15,957 bases of DNA from CAZUVM01 sp964623885 (GTDB lineage Bacteria > Verrucomicrobiota > Verrucomicrobiia > Limisphaerales > UBA8199): contig CAZUVM010000152.1 in the NCBI GenBank assembly GCA_964623885.1, positions 1 to 15,957 of the forward strand, in the 5' to 3' direction. Below are positions 15,875 to 15,957 of this stretch, one piece after another. Position 1 is the stretch's first letter. Every line of letters starts with the position of its first letter. The notes beneath the pieces were generated by a model. The model was not told where the DNA came from, made no database searches, and saw only the letters and a program-made list of their open reading frames with translations. Both the position numbers and the translations under genes were made by a program.

Positions 15875-15957
15875 GCAGCACGCTGGGCCGTCCTGGCACG
15901 CAGTTCCTCGAGGCTGCGCGCGCCGGGCTGGACGCGCTTGCCGGGCGGGAGGGCGAG
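15871..15957 (+). CDS. Start of a gene downstream of PTS IIB, possibly a SIS-domain sugar isomerase (29 residues visible)
   Basis: A GTG start overlaps the IIB stop as GTGA and has a strong Shine-Dalgarno, so the pair forms an operon. The visible residues (SSTLGRPGTQFLEAARAG, then LDALAGREGE) resemble the N-terminal helix of actinobacterial SIS-domain phosphosugar isomerases (pattern FLDAARxLLDxIxxxE). A sugar isomerase would fit next to a sugar PTS, as in the aga operons. Twenty-nine residues are too few for a firm call. Confidence 0.45.
   Translation, partial: MSSTLGRPGTQFLEAARAGLDALAGREGE

Noticed and set aside
15722..15957. Read-through of the EF-hand frame to the window end as a genuine protein tail
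   Set aside because: That frame gives His/Arg/Gly-rich nonsense until it happens to coincide with the frame of the last gene, while the alternative frame gives a clear PTS IIB end.

Overview
The window looks like a chromosomal stretch of a soil- or water-type Verrucomicrobiota, probably near Pedosphaera/Limisphaera. The evidence is a pseudopilin with the FTLIELLVVIAIIAIL signature and a C-terminal FADGHAE motif, Sel1-type and propeller-type secreted proteins with verrucomicrobial C-terminal modules, mixed third-position codon use, and dispersed intergenic hairpin repeats. No RNA gene, CRISPR array or recognisable transposase was seen.

Layout. 1-1166 (minus strand): a two-gene operon of a UPF0173 metallo-beta-lactamase-fold hydrolase and, 2 nt downstream, a threonine ammonia-lyase cut by the window edge; a good sigma70-like promoter lies upstream. 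1173-1742: gene-free stretch with one copy of a hairpin repeat. 1743-3458 (+): Tat-exported GH28-type beta-helix protein with a degenerate active site. 3459-3684: tandem heptamer repeat. 3685-4425 (+): membrane-anchored Sel1-repeat protein. 4446-4541: palindromic element with terminal inverted repeats between two convergent genes. 4543-5469 (minus): type II secretion-like pseudopilin whose 5' end overlaps a second copy of the hairpin repeat. 5470-5915: gene-free. 5916-11516 (+): 1866-residue secreted protein with four beta-propeller blocks alternating with three DUF11-like domains; its first 40 codons look like a remnant of a different secreted protein fused in frame. 11596 to about 15,715 (+): an exported protein of about 1370 residues with two tandem CsgG/FlgO-like domains, a helical region, a propeller-like region and five EF-hand loops. 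It stays open to the window end and is followed abruptly by foreign-looking sequence.

The last 240 bases or so do not belong with the rest. In another frame they encode the C-terminus of a mannose-family PTS IIB subunit in which all 50 sense codons from 15722 end in G or C. This is followed, with a GTGA overlap and a strong Shine-Dalgarno, by the start of a second gene that may be a SIS-domain sugar isomerase. This is the signature of a high-GC bacterium such as an actinobacterium, and the join at about 15,700-15,722 is either an assembly chimera or a very recent transfer; a chimera is more likely.

The clearest theme is export and the cell surface: pectin-like polysaccharide binding or cleavage, a pseudopilin, and two very large secreted multidomain proteins, the last two adjacent and co-directional. 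No metabolic pathway links all the genes. The most distinctive signals are the two giant proteins, the two structured repeat families (one with a compensatory base-pair change) and the terminal junction.
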